This document shows, piece after piece, positions 1 to 7,666 of a stretch of 40,299 nucleotides of DNA. The DNA comes from a virus. The DNA lies in the IMG/VR virus record IMGVR_UViG_3300009168_000073, positions 1 to 40,299 of that record, one strand, 5' to 3'. Position 1 is the stretch's first letter. Every line of letters begins with the position of its first letter. Both the position numbers and the translations under genes were made by a program. Below the pieces are notes generated by a model. It saw only the letters and a program-made list of their open reading frames with translations. It ran no database searches and had not been told where the DNA came from.

Positions 1-16
1 AAGCTTTAAAGCATCG

Positions 17-75
<59 letters not shown>

Positions 76-615
76 GCACGATACCTTTTTGATCCGCACC
101 CGCGCGCGTTGCAAGTATCGTGCCAATTCCCGGAAGTTTACTGTAGGGAAACTATTTCACTGTCAGGAAATGCCTCTGTAAGCTCCTAGGAAGCGATTTA
201 AGCGCGTATGAGTTCTAGGGGTACCCGCGACACCCAAAATAATTTCTTCGCGCTCTACGGTATATCCTAGGCGGTATTCGCCTTTTGTTCTTTTGTCGGA
301 TATGTCCGTCATACGGTATAGCTAAGTCACTGATTTCATTGGATTTTAGTGTCGGACAGAATGCACTCGCGCAGTAGGATTTGTCCTGCATTTGAGTTGT
401 AGGGGATTTCCTAGGAACATACCCGGAACGCTAGGGCAGTGTGGCTTTACGGTAACAAAGTGTGCCTGATTGGCAACAGTAGGGGTTATACGGTATAGGT
501 GTGTTAGTGTGTTACTTAAGGTAATACACCTAGGTATGGCGCAGGAGGTTACTTGCTACGGTATATTATTAGCAAACACATGATATAATGTTACACCCCG
601 CCTGTCCCACTCATG

Positions 616-681
616 ATAATAATAATAGCGGTATACTTGCTAATAGTTCCCGGTAATTGACCAGTATACTATTATTATTAT
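616..681. repeat. Imperfect inverted repeat of ATAAT triplets
   Basis: The left arm ATAATAATAATAG (616-628) plus TATAC (632-636) pairs with GTATA (664-668) plus CTATTATTATTAT (669-681), leaving a three-base bulge in the left arm. The arms are almost pure A/T. An AT-rich cruciform of this kind would melt easily and could be an unwinding element. It lies within the control region together with a second, perfect inverted repeat at 729-778. Confidence 0.6.
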
Positions 682-728
682 TATTAAAACTGAGGGAAAC
701 GTAGGGGCAGGCACGCCCGCGCGCGAGA

Positions 729-778
729 TTGATAATAATAAGGCGATCTGTTCTGTATAGGCAAAGTATTATTATCAA
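729..778. repeat. Perfect 12-bp inverted repeat, AT-rich
   Basis: TTGATAATAATA (729-740) is exactly repeated in inverse orientation as TATTATTATCAA (767-778), with 26 bases between the arms. No T tract follows on either side, so it does not look like a terminator. It is the second ATAAT-type inverted repeat in 170 bp. Confidence 0.75.
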
Positions 779-822
779 AACTATTTGTCCTGTACTGTCA
801 GTGTCCAAGTATACCGTATAAC

Positions 823-887
823 TTATACTTAGATGCTTTAAAGTACTTTAGTATAGCCAAGTATAGTTATACTTAGATGCTTTAAAG
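823..887. repeat. 21-bp direct repeat carrying TATACTT and CTTTAAAG
   Basis: A 21-base sequence containing TATACTTAGATG and CTTTAAAG occurs at 823-843 and again without change at 867-887, 44 bp apart, close to four helical turns. Between the copies lies an AAGTATA box in the opposite orientation (859-865). This joins the TATACTT box and the genome-wide CTTTAAAG palindrome into one unit and looks iteron-like. Confidence 0.8.
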
Positions 888-1085
888 CTCATAAGTAATA
901 CTTGAGCTTTAAAGCAAAAGGGGCCAATACTAGGAAGTTTCCTAGTGTGATAATATGTATTATGTTAAATGTGTATGACTTATATAACACACTACATTCG
1001 GCGGGGCAGGCGTACCTATACGCTTTAAAGTATCGCTCAAGTATTCATAAGTATAGTTATACTGTATTACTTGCGTGTTACTGTG

Positions 1086-1168
1086 CTATACTTGAGTATC
1101 ACTACTTAATTGCTTTAAAGCACTCAACTATACTTGAGTATTACTTGAACTGTAGTTGAACTATACTT
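1086..1168. repeat. TATACTTGAGTAT direct repeats
   Basis: CTATACTTGAGTAT occurs at 1086-1099 and at 1128-1141, 42 bp apart, nearly the same spacing as the repeat pair at 823 and 867. A third, shorter box CTATACTT lies at 1161-1168. CTTTAAAG sits between the copies at about 1111. The repeated boxes could bind an initiator or regulator. They also contain a TATACT -10-like hexamer, so overlapping promoters are possible. Confidence 0.6.
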
Positions 1169-1425
1169 AGTGTATTACTGTGTTAATACAGCAACACGCC
1201 ACCGGCCTCGGCGGCAGGGCGGGTCAATTTCGGCGTCTAGCAGGCTCATACACAAAATATGACTTTAATTGGTAAAAGTTATACGGTATAGCTTGGTTCC
1301 CGCGCAATTCATCGTAGCCAGCTAAAGCTGCCTACTCGGTATAATTACCCTCCGGTCACATACTTTAAAACACCCTAAGTAATTACCCCCTTGACAAACC
1401 CCCTTCTCCGAAGGACCCTAAAGGC

Positions 1426-1953
1426 ATGTTACAGCGATCCCCCGAGACGCTTTCCGCTCTGGAGGAAGCGATATGCTCGAATGCGGGCGACCTGACACGG
1501 GCCTGCCACTCCCTAGGCATAAACCCGAGGGAACTGCACCAGTGGACGCTAGCTGACCCCTCTATACAGGCTGCAATCAAGACGGCACAGATGATCGGAT
1601 GGGCTTCCTTGGAGTCCGAAGCATACAGAAGGGCAGTGCTAGGTGTAGAGGAAGATGTGTATTACCAAGGTGAGGTAGTAGGCAAGAAACAAGTATACTC
1701 AGACGGCTTACTAGCCACTCTCCTTAAAGCACGGGTGCCGGGGTTCGCCCCGGAGGAACAGAAGGCTGGTGTCACGGTGAACGTCAACCTGATGCCAAGA
1801 GCCAGTACCTATGAGGAATGGCTGGACCACAAGCAGGAAGCTTTAAAGCAATTAACGACCGATGTACAGGATGCTGAGTATGAACCTGTAAGTGGTGCAG
1901 CCAAGGCGGCGTACGAAATAATGAAGCCACCGGGGTTACGTGATGTTCTCTAA
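1426..1953 (+). CDS. terS: Terminase small subunit (probable)
   Basis: The 175-residue protein has the layout of small terminases that bind the packaging site. An N-terminal helix-turn-helix-like segment (residues 5-40, with the phrase NPRELHQW) is followed by a motif around residues 80-105 (GEVVGKKQVYSDGLLATLLKAR) that recurs in phage small terminases. It sits first in the rightward arm, 1.3 kb before the large subunit, rather than directly next to it. The start uses AAGGA about ten bases upstream. The C-terminus is L-R-D-V-L, a tail shared with four replication proteins. A generic DNA-binding protein is the alternative. Confidence 0.75.
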   Translation: MLQRSPETLSALEEAICSNAGDLTRACHSLGINPRELHQWTLADPSIQAAIKTAQMIGWASLESEAYRRAVLGVEEDVYYQGEVVGKKQVYSDGLLATLLKARVPGFAPEEQKAGVTVNVNLMPRASTYEEWLDHKQEALKQLTTDVQDAEYEPVSGAAKAAYEIMKPPGLRDVL

Positions 1954-2050
1954 GAACGACGGATTGGACCCCGGATGGGCAGGGTGCAGCTACATGGTGT
2001 TGTTGCTGCTAGGGCTGGCTGTGCTGGTGAGTACGATCTACTATGACTGA
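1943..2050 (+). CDS. Tiny single-helix membrane protein
   Basis: A 35-residue frame starts inside the last codons of the small terminase gene and ends in ATGACTGA, so its stop overlaps the next start. After a polar N-terminus with GLDPGW comes one hydrophobic helix (about residues 17-32, YMVLLLLGLAVLVSTIYY). A topology or lysis role (holin-, pinholin- or amurin-like) is possible because no standard lysis genes are seen elsewhere. It is read directly from the sequence, and no strong ribosome binding site is visible, so expression may depend on coupling. Confidence 0.55.
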   Translation: MFSKNDGLDPGWAGCSYMVLLLLGLAVLVSTIYYD

Positions 2051-2156
2051 GCCTGATCCGGACCCCGGCAGGGGTGTCATAGTGATGCTGATAATGATGG
2101 CAGTGGCTATCGTGGCTGTCATAGCAGGGCTGTTTGTAGCAAGTGAGGGAGGATAG
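2043..2156 (+). CDS. Tiny single-helix membrane protein
   Basis: A 37-residue frame overlaps the preceding tiny gene by eight bases (ATGACTGA) and ends one base before the next ATG. A short acidic, proline-rich head (TEPDPDP) precedes one long hydrophobic helix (about residues 12-33, VIVMLIMMAVAIVAVIAGLFVA). Together with its neighbour this makes a pair of coupled one-helix proteins in the late operon, an arrangement seen for holin/antiholin pairs. Function not assigned. Confidence 0.6.
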   Translation: MTEPDPDPGRGVIVMLIMMAVAIVAVIAGLFVASEGG

Positions 2157-2157
2157 T

Positions 2158-2655
2158 ATGCAGTTGAATTTCTACATGAAAGAGATACAGAATGGGGTGG
2201 TAATAGGCTGGTACACGCCTGATGAGTGTTACCAGAAGGAAATGTACTTTAAAGAGTTCGTGGTGGCGCTGGAGGCACTGCCGCAGGTGGTACTGGAGGT
2301 GTGGCACGACCAGAAGCGGCGAGCGCAGGAGGTAGAGGAACAGCAGAAGAAGGGGTATCCCACCACACAGCAGGCGGGTGCCAGCATACTGGGTAGTCCG
2401 TACATGCAACAGGGGATGCAACAGGGTACGTATGGGAGCGATGCTTTAAGGCGCGGTGACGATCTGGACCCGAGGGTAGTACACGGGACTGAGCCAGCCA
2501 GTGAGAGCATTACCATGCCGGATCACAGCTACATGGGCGACGATGCACAGGAGTACGATCCTGTAGATGAGCAGGGTATTCCGCTACCAAAAATGGACAA
2601 GACCGAGGGCCTTACTGACGAGCAGAAGGCGAAGCATTGGCGGGATAAGCTGTGA
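2158..2655 (+). CDS. Hypothetical late protein
   Basis: The ATG at 2158 follows GGGAGGA at a good distance, and the GTG 15 bases upstream is less likely. The 165-residue product starts with a folded-looking segment (QLNFYMKEIQNGVVIGWYTPDE, then YFKEFVVALEALP) and ends in a low-complexity, glutamine-, methionine- and aspartate-rich tail with QQGMQQG and KMDKTEGLTDEQ. I do not recognise a family. It is coupled to the next gene through a four-base GTGA overlap. Confidence 0.75.
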   Translation: MQLNFYMKEIQNGVVIGWYTPDECYQKEMYFKEFVVALEALPQVVLEVWHDQKRRAQEVEEQQKKGYPTTQQAGASILGSPYMQQGMQQGTYGSDALRRGDDLDPRVVHGTEPASESITMPDHSYMGDDAQEYDPVDEQGIPLPKMDKTEGLTDEQKAKHWRDKL

Positions 2656-3071
2656 GCAAGCCTATACTCTGCATCGACTTCGATGGGGTTATCCACAGCT
2701 ACGAGCGTGGATGGCAGGATGGGGGGATATACGGGACAGCTACCGAGGGGTTCTTTGCTTGGGCTATAGAAGCGGTGAAGCTCTTTAAATTAGTTGTGTA
2801 TTCATCGCGCAGCAAGGAACCTGACGGTGCGCGGCTGATGAGCGAGGCCATTGGTAAGTGGTCGATAGATGCCATAGATGCCGGGGAAGTACCACGGGAC
2901 TATGACTGGTCTGAATTGTTCGGTGATCTTACGTTCGCCAATGAGAAGCCGCCTGCTTTCCTGACTATAGATGACAGGGCTGTACAGTTTACAGGTGACT
3001 GGTCTATACTGGACCCTGTACTGTTACGGTCCTTTAAACCGTGGAACGCCGGTGGGTCGGAGAAGGTATAA
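2652..3071 (+). CDS. HAD-superfamily hydrolase
   Basis: All HAD signature elements are present. Motif I is DFDGVIH with Asp9 and Asp11; motif II is the serine in VVYSSRS (about residue 51). A lysine near 99 is followed by the motif IV pair Asp107-Asp108 in FLTIDDRAVQF. At 139 residues it is a minimal HAD without a large cap, as often found in phages, and may act as a nucleotidase or a polynucleotide 3'-phosphatase. The substrate cannot be read. Translation starts at GTG inside the stop of the previous gene (GTGA). Confidence 0.85.
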   Translation: MSKPILCIDFDGVIHSYERGWQDGGIYGTATEGFFAWAIEAVKLFKLVVYSSRSKEPDGARLMSEAIGKWSIDAIDAGEVPRDYDWSELFGDLTFANEKPPAFLTIDDRAVQFTGDWSILDPVLLRSFKPWNAGGSEKV

Positions 3072-3279
3072 CAAGCCCGATGACCTGACCATACGGGAGC
3101 ATGAAGTGATGCGCCTGATGATGGAGGGTAAACGGAGCGATGAGATAGCCCTCTTGCTTGGTATAGGTGTGGGCACAGTGAATACGCACAAGTTACATGC
3201 CTTTACCAAGCTACAGGCTAATAATGCTGCCCATGCTGCGGCCCTGTACATAATGCGGGAGCGAGAGAAGGATGAGTGA
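3052..3279 (+). CDS. LuxR/GerE-type HTH protein (late arm)
   Basis: A 75-residue protein consists almost entirely of a LuxR/GerE helix-turn-helix: LTIREHEVMRLMMEGKRSDE, then IALLLGIGVGTVNTHKLHAF and TKLQA. There is no receiver or ligand domain. The start is uncertain. GTG at 3052 is chosen because the longer frame back to 2971 lies inside the HAD gene and has non-conserved sequence. It overlaps the HAD gene by 20 bases and the large terminase by eight. A clear paralogue is encoded on the other strand at 25476-25724. A regulator of late transcription is a reasonable inference. Confidence 0.75.
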   Translation: MGRRRYNKPDDLTIREHEVMRLMMEGKRSDEIALLLGIGVGTVNTHKLHAFTKLQANNAAHAAALYIMREREKDE

Positions 3280-4771
3280 AGTATGGGAACCTCAACCCGG
3301 ACCACAATCCTTAGCGGTGTCAGCCCGCTTTGTATTGGAATTGCTGTATGGGGGTGCGAGGGGCGGGGGGAAATCGAGTTACCTTCTAGGGGACTATCTA
3401 CAGGACGTAGAGCAGGGAACGGGGTGGGCCGGTATCTTGTTCAGACGGAGCTATCCGGAACTGGAGGAACTGGTAAAGCAGTCCAAGGAAATGTACTTAC
3501 CGTTGGGGGCGACTTGGAAGATATCGGATCGCACATGGACGTTCCCAACGGGAGCTACTTTAAAGCTCCGCCATATTGATAGCGAAGAAGATGCGAACTT
3601 GTACCAAGGCCACGAATACGCGTGGATCGGGTTTGACGAACTGGGCAACTGGCCTAACCTGAACAGCTACAAGAAACTTAAAGCATGTTTGCGTAGTACT
3701 GACCCCAAGGTGAAGTTCCTGCGTATACGTGCAACAGCTAACCCCGGTGGCCCCGGACACCATGAAGTCAAGAACTACTTTATAGATCATTTCCCGGCAG
3801 GCTTTAAACTACTCACCACCGCCGAGGGTACTACCCGAATGTTCATCCCTGCGAAGGTGACGGACAACAAGATACTACTGAATAACGATCCCGGCTATAT
3901 CGCCCGACTACGCGAGGTCGGCAGTCCTGAACTGGTCAAGGCTTGGCTTGAAGGTGACTGGAATGTTATTACAGGCGCGTACTTCCCCGAGTTCTCTACG
4001 GCAGAACACTGCGTTGACCCCTTCGTTATACCGGCCCACTGGATGCACTTCATGTCTGGAGACTGGGGTAGTGCCTCACCCTTCTCATTTCATTGGCACG
4101 CCGTCAGTGATGGTACGGTATCTATACCTGATACAAGAACTAATCCCCTATCATTTGATGGCAAGTACAAGTATCCCCGACTTATTCCAAAGGGTGCGAT
4201 TGTTACATATCGAGAGTGGTACGGTGCTGTGCATGGCATGGTCAATACTGGACTTCGATGGCCTGCTTCCCGTGTCGCACAAGGTATCCTAGCTAGGACT
4301 CCTGCCCATGAGAGAATTACGTATAGGGTCTTGGACCCTAGTGCTTTTAAGCAAGACGGAGGTCCAAGCCACGCCGAGGTCATGGCGCGGGCGGGAGTAT
4401 TTTTTAGGCCCGCTGACAATACGCGGTTGGCCGGGTGGGGTGCAATACGTGAGAGACTTACGGGGATCGACGCGGACCCTGATGTTAATCAAGGCGTCGG
4501 TATCCCTATGTGGTACTGCTTTAATACTTGTCCGCACCTGATACGGACGTTGCCTACGCTACAGCATGATTTAAAGGACCCTGAGGACTGCAATACAGAT
4601 GCGGAGGACCATGCGCCGGATGATTTACGGTATGCGTGTATGTCTCGCCCGTGGACCAGACCAAGGCCCAAGCCGCCCGAAGCGCGCTACAAGACATTGC
4701 AACAGGCTACGCTTACTGACCTCTTTAACGACCGTCAGAATGCTATTGCAATGAACCAATACGGGGCGTAA
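3272..4771 (+). CDS. terL: Terminase large subunit (ATPase-nuclease)
   Basis: This is the DNA-packaging motor, 499 residues. The N-terminal ATPase shows Walker A GGARGGGKS (residues 27-35), Walker B AWIGFDE (117-123) and the coupling motif ATANPGG (154-160). The C-terminal RNase H-like nuclease begins at MSGDWGSASPF (Asp264) and ends with the acidic cluster AEDHAPDDLRYA. Length and order fit Terminase_6/Terminase_3 families. The ATG overlaps the HTH gene by eight bases. The portal follows 40 bp downstream. Confidence 0.95.
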   Translation: MSEVWEPQPGPQSLAVSARFVLELLYGGARGGGKSSYLLGDYLQDVEQGTGWAGILFRRSYPELEELVKQSKEMYLPLGATWKISDRTWTFPTGATLKLRHIDSEEDANLYQGHEYAWIGFDELGNWPNLNSYKKLKACLRSTDPKVKFLRIRATANPGGPGHHEVKNYFIDHFPAGFKLLTTAEGTTRMFIPAKVTDNKILLNNDPGYIARLREVGSPELVKAWLEGDWNVITGAYFPEFSTAEHCVDPFVIPAHWMHFMSGDWGSASPFSFHWHAVSDGTVSIPDTRTNPLSFDGKYKYPRLIPKGAIVTYREWYGAVHGMVNTGLRWPASRVAQGILARTPAHERITYRVLDPSAFKQDGGPSHAEVMARAGVFFRPADNTRLAGWGAIRERLTGIDADPDVNQGVGIPMWYCFNTCPHLIRTLPTLQHDLKDPEDCNTDAEDHAPDDLRYACMSRPWTRPRPKPPEARYKTLQQATLTDLFNDRQNAIAMNQYGA

Positions 4772-4810
4772 AAGGCGTCGGAGCCAAACCGCTTGCGCCT
4801 AGGGGATCGC

Positions 4811-7156
4811 ATGGCTACCGCCTCGAAATCTGACTATCCGCCGAAGTCGAAAGACACGCCGCCGACGAACCGGCGCGAGTTCTGGATGGAACAGGTTTCC
4901 AAGGCGAACAAGCGGTGGGATACTTTTCAGACAGACGGTGAGGCAGTAATCGACCGTTTTGTACTGGAAGGTTCTCGCGGGGCTGATAAGTATAACATCT
5001 TGTACTCCAGTACAGAGACGATCAAGCCTAGCCTGTACGGGCAGACCCCCAAGGTCCAAGTCAAGACCCGTCAGCAGGACACGGAGGACTCTTTAAAGGT
5101 CGCGGCAGCAATGCTGCTTGAACAGGTCGGTCAGTATGCGGTAGACATGCTGGACTTCGATTATGTACTCCAGAATGCTGTATCCGATTACTGCCTGCCG
5201 GGGATGGGCAGTGTATGGGTTCGGTACGATCCCAAGTTTGAACCAATATACGACAACGACAACAAGCCTGCGAAGAATGAGGACGGTTCCAATAAGGAAC
5301 AGGTGACATTCGAGGGCTTGGCGCTCGATTATGTACACTTTAAAGATATCCTGTTCGGGCCGGGGCGGTACTGGCATGAGATACCGTGGGTAGGTCGCAA
5401 GGTCTATTTTACCAAGGCAGAGGCCAAAAAGCGGTTCGGTAAGGAAAAGGCCGATGAGCTTGCGTATACCTACAACGCTCAGGACCGTAAGGATAAGAAA
5501 GATGAGGCCCCAAAGCGGCAAGCGGTCATATACGAGATTTGGAACAAGGAGGAAATGGAGGTTGTCTGGTATTCGGAGGACTATCCTAACGATGTACTGG
5601 AGACAAAGAACGACCCCCTGCGTCTTACTGACTTTTTCCCATGCCCGCGTCCAATGCGCGCTGTGTGGACGACGCGGAGCTTTGTGCCTAAGGCCCTGTA
5701 CAGTCAGTACAAGGCACAAGCAGCAGAGCTTGACCGACTTACGGAGCGTATTAGGTACTTAACGGAGGCTTTAAAGGTACGCGGGCTATACGACGGTTCC
5801 CAAGAGAACCTCGCCAACGTACTGGATGGACCGGGGAACAAGATGATCCCGGTACAGGATTGGTCGTCTTTGATGGGCAACGGTGGCATTGTGGGCAGTG
5901 TCCAGTGGGTGCCCATCAAAGACGTAGTGCAGTGTCTTACAGAATTGTTCAAGCAGCGTGAAATCTGTAAGAACGAGATATACGAGATTACTGGTTTCTC
6001 GGACATTGTGCGGGGGATCAGTAAGGCGTCGGAGACGCTAGGCGCACAGCAGATCAAGGCGGATTGGGCAACAGGACGCCTTAAAGATATGCAGCGCGAA
6101 GTGCAGCGGTTTATACGGGATATCATTCGGCTGTTCATTGAAGTTGCGGCAGAACACTTCAATGAGAAGTCGTTACTTCTGTATAGTGGGCTACATATTC
6201 CCCCTCCGACGCCGCAAGAAGTACAGATGAAGCAACAGTACCCGCAAGCGGTACAGGCGGCACAGATGCAGGGTCAGCCGCCGCCCCCGCCGCCGCCACC
6301 TACGCAGGGTGAAGTTGTACGGCAAATGTTCTCGGCGGTTGTAAAGCTCGTCAAGAAAGAGAAGCTGCGTTGTGCTGCGGTCGGTATAGAAACCGATAGC
6401 ACGATCCTGCCGGATGAGCAGAAAGAGCGTCAAGACAGGATGCAGTTCCTGAATAGCATGGGTGCTTTTCTACAGCAGGCAGCACCGCTTGCCATGCAGT
6501 ACCCGGATATGCGGGGCTTGCTTGGTGGCATTATGATGTTCACTCTCCGCACGTTCAGCGCCAGTAGACCGCTGGAGAAGGAATTTGAGGAATTTCAGAA
6601 GAAGCTGGCACAGCAGCCGCCCATGCCGCCTCCGGGGCAAGAGGATCAGAAGGGTAAAGCCGAAGCTGATAAGGCGCGTATACAGGTGGAACAGCAGAAG
6701 GTGCAGCAAGCGGGTCAAAGTGAGCAGCAGCGGCTACAGGCTGATCAGGCTACAGCGCAGCAGAAGCTACAGGCTGACCAAGCTGCGGCAGCACAATCCG
6801 ATGCTACGAAACGCTATGAGATAGATCAGCGTACTGCCAATGAACGCTTTAAAGCACAGCAGGACCATGAGTATCGTATGCGCCAGTTACAGCTTGAAGA
6901 AGATAAGATCGAACTGGAGCGTACCAAGCTCGGGCTTGAGACTATTGACAGTGAGCGTACAGTTGATTTAGAGCAGGCCAAAGAGGCGAGGGAACAGGCG
7001 GCTCAGGAGGCAGCAGAGGCGGCTCAGAGGCAGGATCAGGCGGTTGATCGGGACCTTACCGATGAGCGCGAACACCGCAAGTTGGACATTCAGGAAAAGT
7101 CTGTACAGGACAAAGCGAATGCCGCTAAAAAAGGGAACAAGCCGAAAAGTGATTAG
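4811..7156 (+). CDS. Portal protein (P22-like)
   Basis: The 781-residue protein follows the large terminase and has the size and pattern of P22-type portals, which form the dodecameric DNA gate of the head. Typical N-terminal phrases are [20 protein letters not shown] and [15 protein letters not shown] middle region with [14 protein letters not shown] resembles the portal core. From about residue 600 a long glutamine/alanine-rich coiled coil extends to the end, matching the extended barrel of P22 gp1. The ATG at 4811 with AGGGG upstream is preferred over a TTG at 4793. Confidence 0.88.
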   Translation: MATASKSDYPPKSKDTPPTNRREFWMEQVSKANKRWDTFQTDGEAVIDRFVLEGSRGADKYNILYSSTETIKPSLYGQTPKVQVKTRQQDTEDSLKVAAAMLLEQVGQYAVDMLDFDYVLQNAVSDYCLPGMGSVWVRYDPKFEPIYDNDNKPAKNEDGSNKEQVTFEGLALDYVHFKDILFGPGRYWHEIPWVGRKVYFTKAEAKKRFGKEKADELAYTYNAQDRKDKKDEAPKRQAVIYEIWNKEEMEVVWYSEDYPNDVLETKNDPLRLTDFFPCPRPMRAVWTTRSFVPKALYSQYKAQAAELDRLTERIRYLTEALKVRGLYDGSQENLANVLDGPGNKMIPVQDWSSLMGNGGIVGSVQWVPIKDVVQCLTELFKQREICKNEIYEITGFSDIVRGISKASETLGAQQIKADWATGRLKDMQREVQRFIRDIIRLFIEVAAEHFNEKSLLLYSGLHIPPPTPQEVQMKQQYPQAVQAAQMQGQPPPPPPPPTQGEVVRQMFSAVVKLVKKEKLRCAAVGIETDSTILPDEQKERQDRMQFLNSMGAFLQQAAPLAMQYPDMRGLLGGIMMFTLRTFSASRPLEKEFEEFQKKLAQQPPMPPPGQEDQKGKAEADKARIQVEQQKVQQAGQSEQQRLQADQATAQQKLQADQAAAAQSDATKRYEIDQRTANERFKAQQDHEYRMRQLQLEEDKIELERTKLGLETIDSERTVDLEQAKEAREQAAQEAAEAAQRQDQAVDRDLTDEREHRKLDIQEKSVQDKANAAKKGNKPKSD

Positions 7157-7283
7157 CCGCAACATTGAAGAAATGGTAGCGGCGGGTCATCCTCGGGATC
7201 AGGCAGTAGCGGCTGCTTTAGAGACTGCACGTAAGAGCGGCGCGAAGATACCGCACAAGCGGTTTACAGGAAACAGGCGCTAA
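7119..7283 (+). CDS. Small basic conserved phage protein
   Basis: The 54-residue product begins [20 protein letters not shown] and continues [20 protein letters not shown], a pattern common to a small phage/prophage protein family of unknown function found near head genes. It is strongly basic. The start lies 38 bases inside the end of the portal gene, with AGGA upstream, and the stop forms TAATG with the next gene. Longer in-frame starts lie deep in the portal gene and are unlikely. Confidence 0.75.
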   Translation: MPLKKGTSRKVISRNIEEMVAAGHPRDQAVAAALETARKSGAKIPHKRFTGNRR

Positions 7284-7666
7284 TGGACGACCTTTACGAG
7301 TTCTCTCCAGATTACATAGGCCGTAAGGTTTACGTATCTGTACGAGGGCACTCACGGTCGATCCCACGTTACAAGACGTATAGGGGGGCTGATGGGTATA
7401 ATCATATTCACCCTGATTTTGGCGGGAGTTGGGATGGCCTTGGGCAGATAAGCGCGTATATCTTGCCAGACAAACAGCCATACAAGTCTCCGCTTGACGG
7501 GAGCTATGTTACAAGTCGTTCGACGCACAGAGAGCATATGCGGAAACATGGTGTGATCGAAGCAGGTGATATGGTTCCCGGCAGTATGACCCGTGATCGT
7601 GACGTACACCCTCCGGTATCGGGGCGTGACATTGCCGAAGCGATCCGTCACATAGAGAGGCTTTAA
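7283..7666 (+). CDS. Hypothetical head-region protein
   Basis: The start ATG overlaps the preceding stop (TAATG). The 127-residue protein carries DGSYVTSRSTHREHMRKHGV followed by IEAGD, a phrase I associate with small proteins encoded between portal and scaffold in P22-like and related podophages. The N-terminal half is rich in aromatic residues and glycine (PDFGGSWDGLGQ). The molecular role is unknown; a minor head protein is likely from position alone. The stop abuts the scaffold start inside CTTTAAATG. Confidence 0.7.
   Translation: MDDLYEFSPDYIGRKVYVSVRGHSRSIPRYKTYRGADGYNHIHPDFGGSWDGLGQISAYILPDKQPYKSPLDGSYVTSRSTHREHMRKHGVIEAGDMVPGSMTRDRDVHPPVSGRDIAEAIRHIERL

Larger units (their letters stand above)
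311..1290. promoter_or_regulatory. Repeated TATACGGTATA palindromes (operator-like)
   Basis: TATAC-G-GTATA, an 11-bp inverted repeat with a single central base, occurs at 487-497, at 810-820 (other strand) and at 1280-1290. Shortened copies lie at 257-264, 311-320, 558-565 and 628-635. Copies fall only here in clustered form. The size and symmetry suit a dimeric DNA-binding protein. The phage encodes two LuxR-type HTH proteins that could be readers, but nothing links them directly. The core also resembles a -10 box (GGTATA), so a promoter family is the alternative. Confidence 0.5.

Noticed and set aside
611-808. 65-codon - strand open frame
   Set aside because: It reads through the ATAAT-type inverted repeats, giving runs of Ile and Asn, and has no translation signals.
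902-1159. 85-codon + strand open frame with aromatic-rich sequence in the control region
   Set aside because: It starts at TTG without a ribosome binding site, and its sequence is produced by the repeated CTTTAAAG and TATACTT boxes.
1391-1419. TTGACA at 1391 as promoter for the small terminase gene
   Set aside because: No -10-like sequence lies at 16-18 bases (GACCCT), so the box alone is not convincing.
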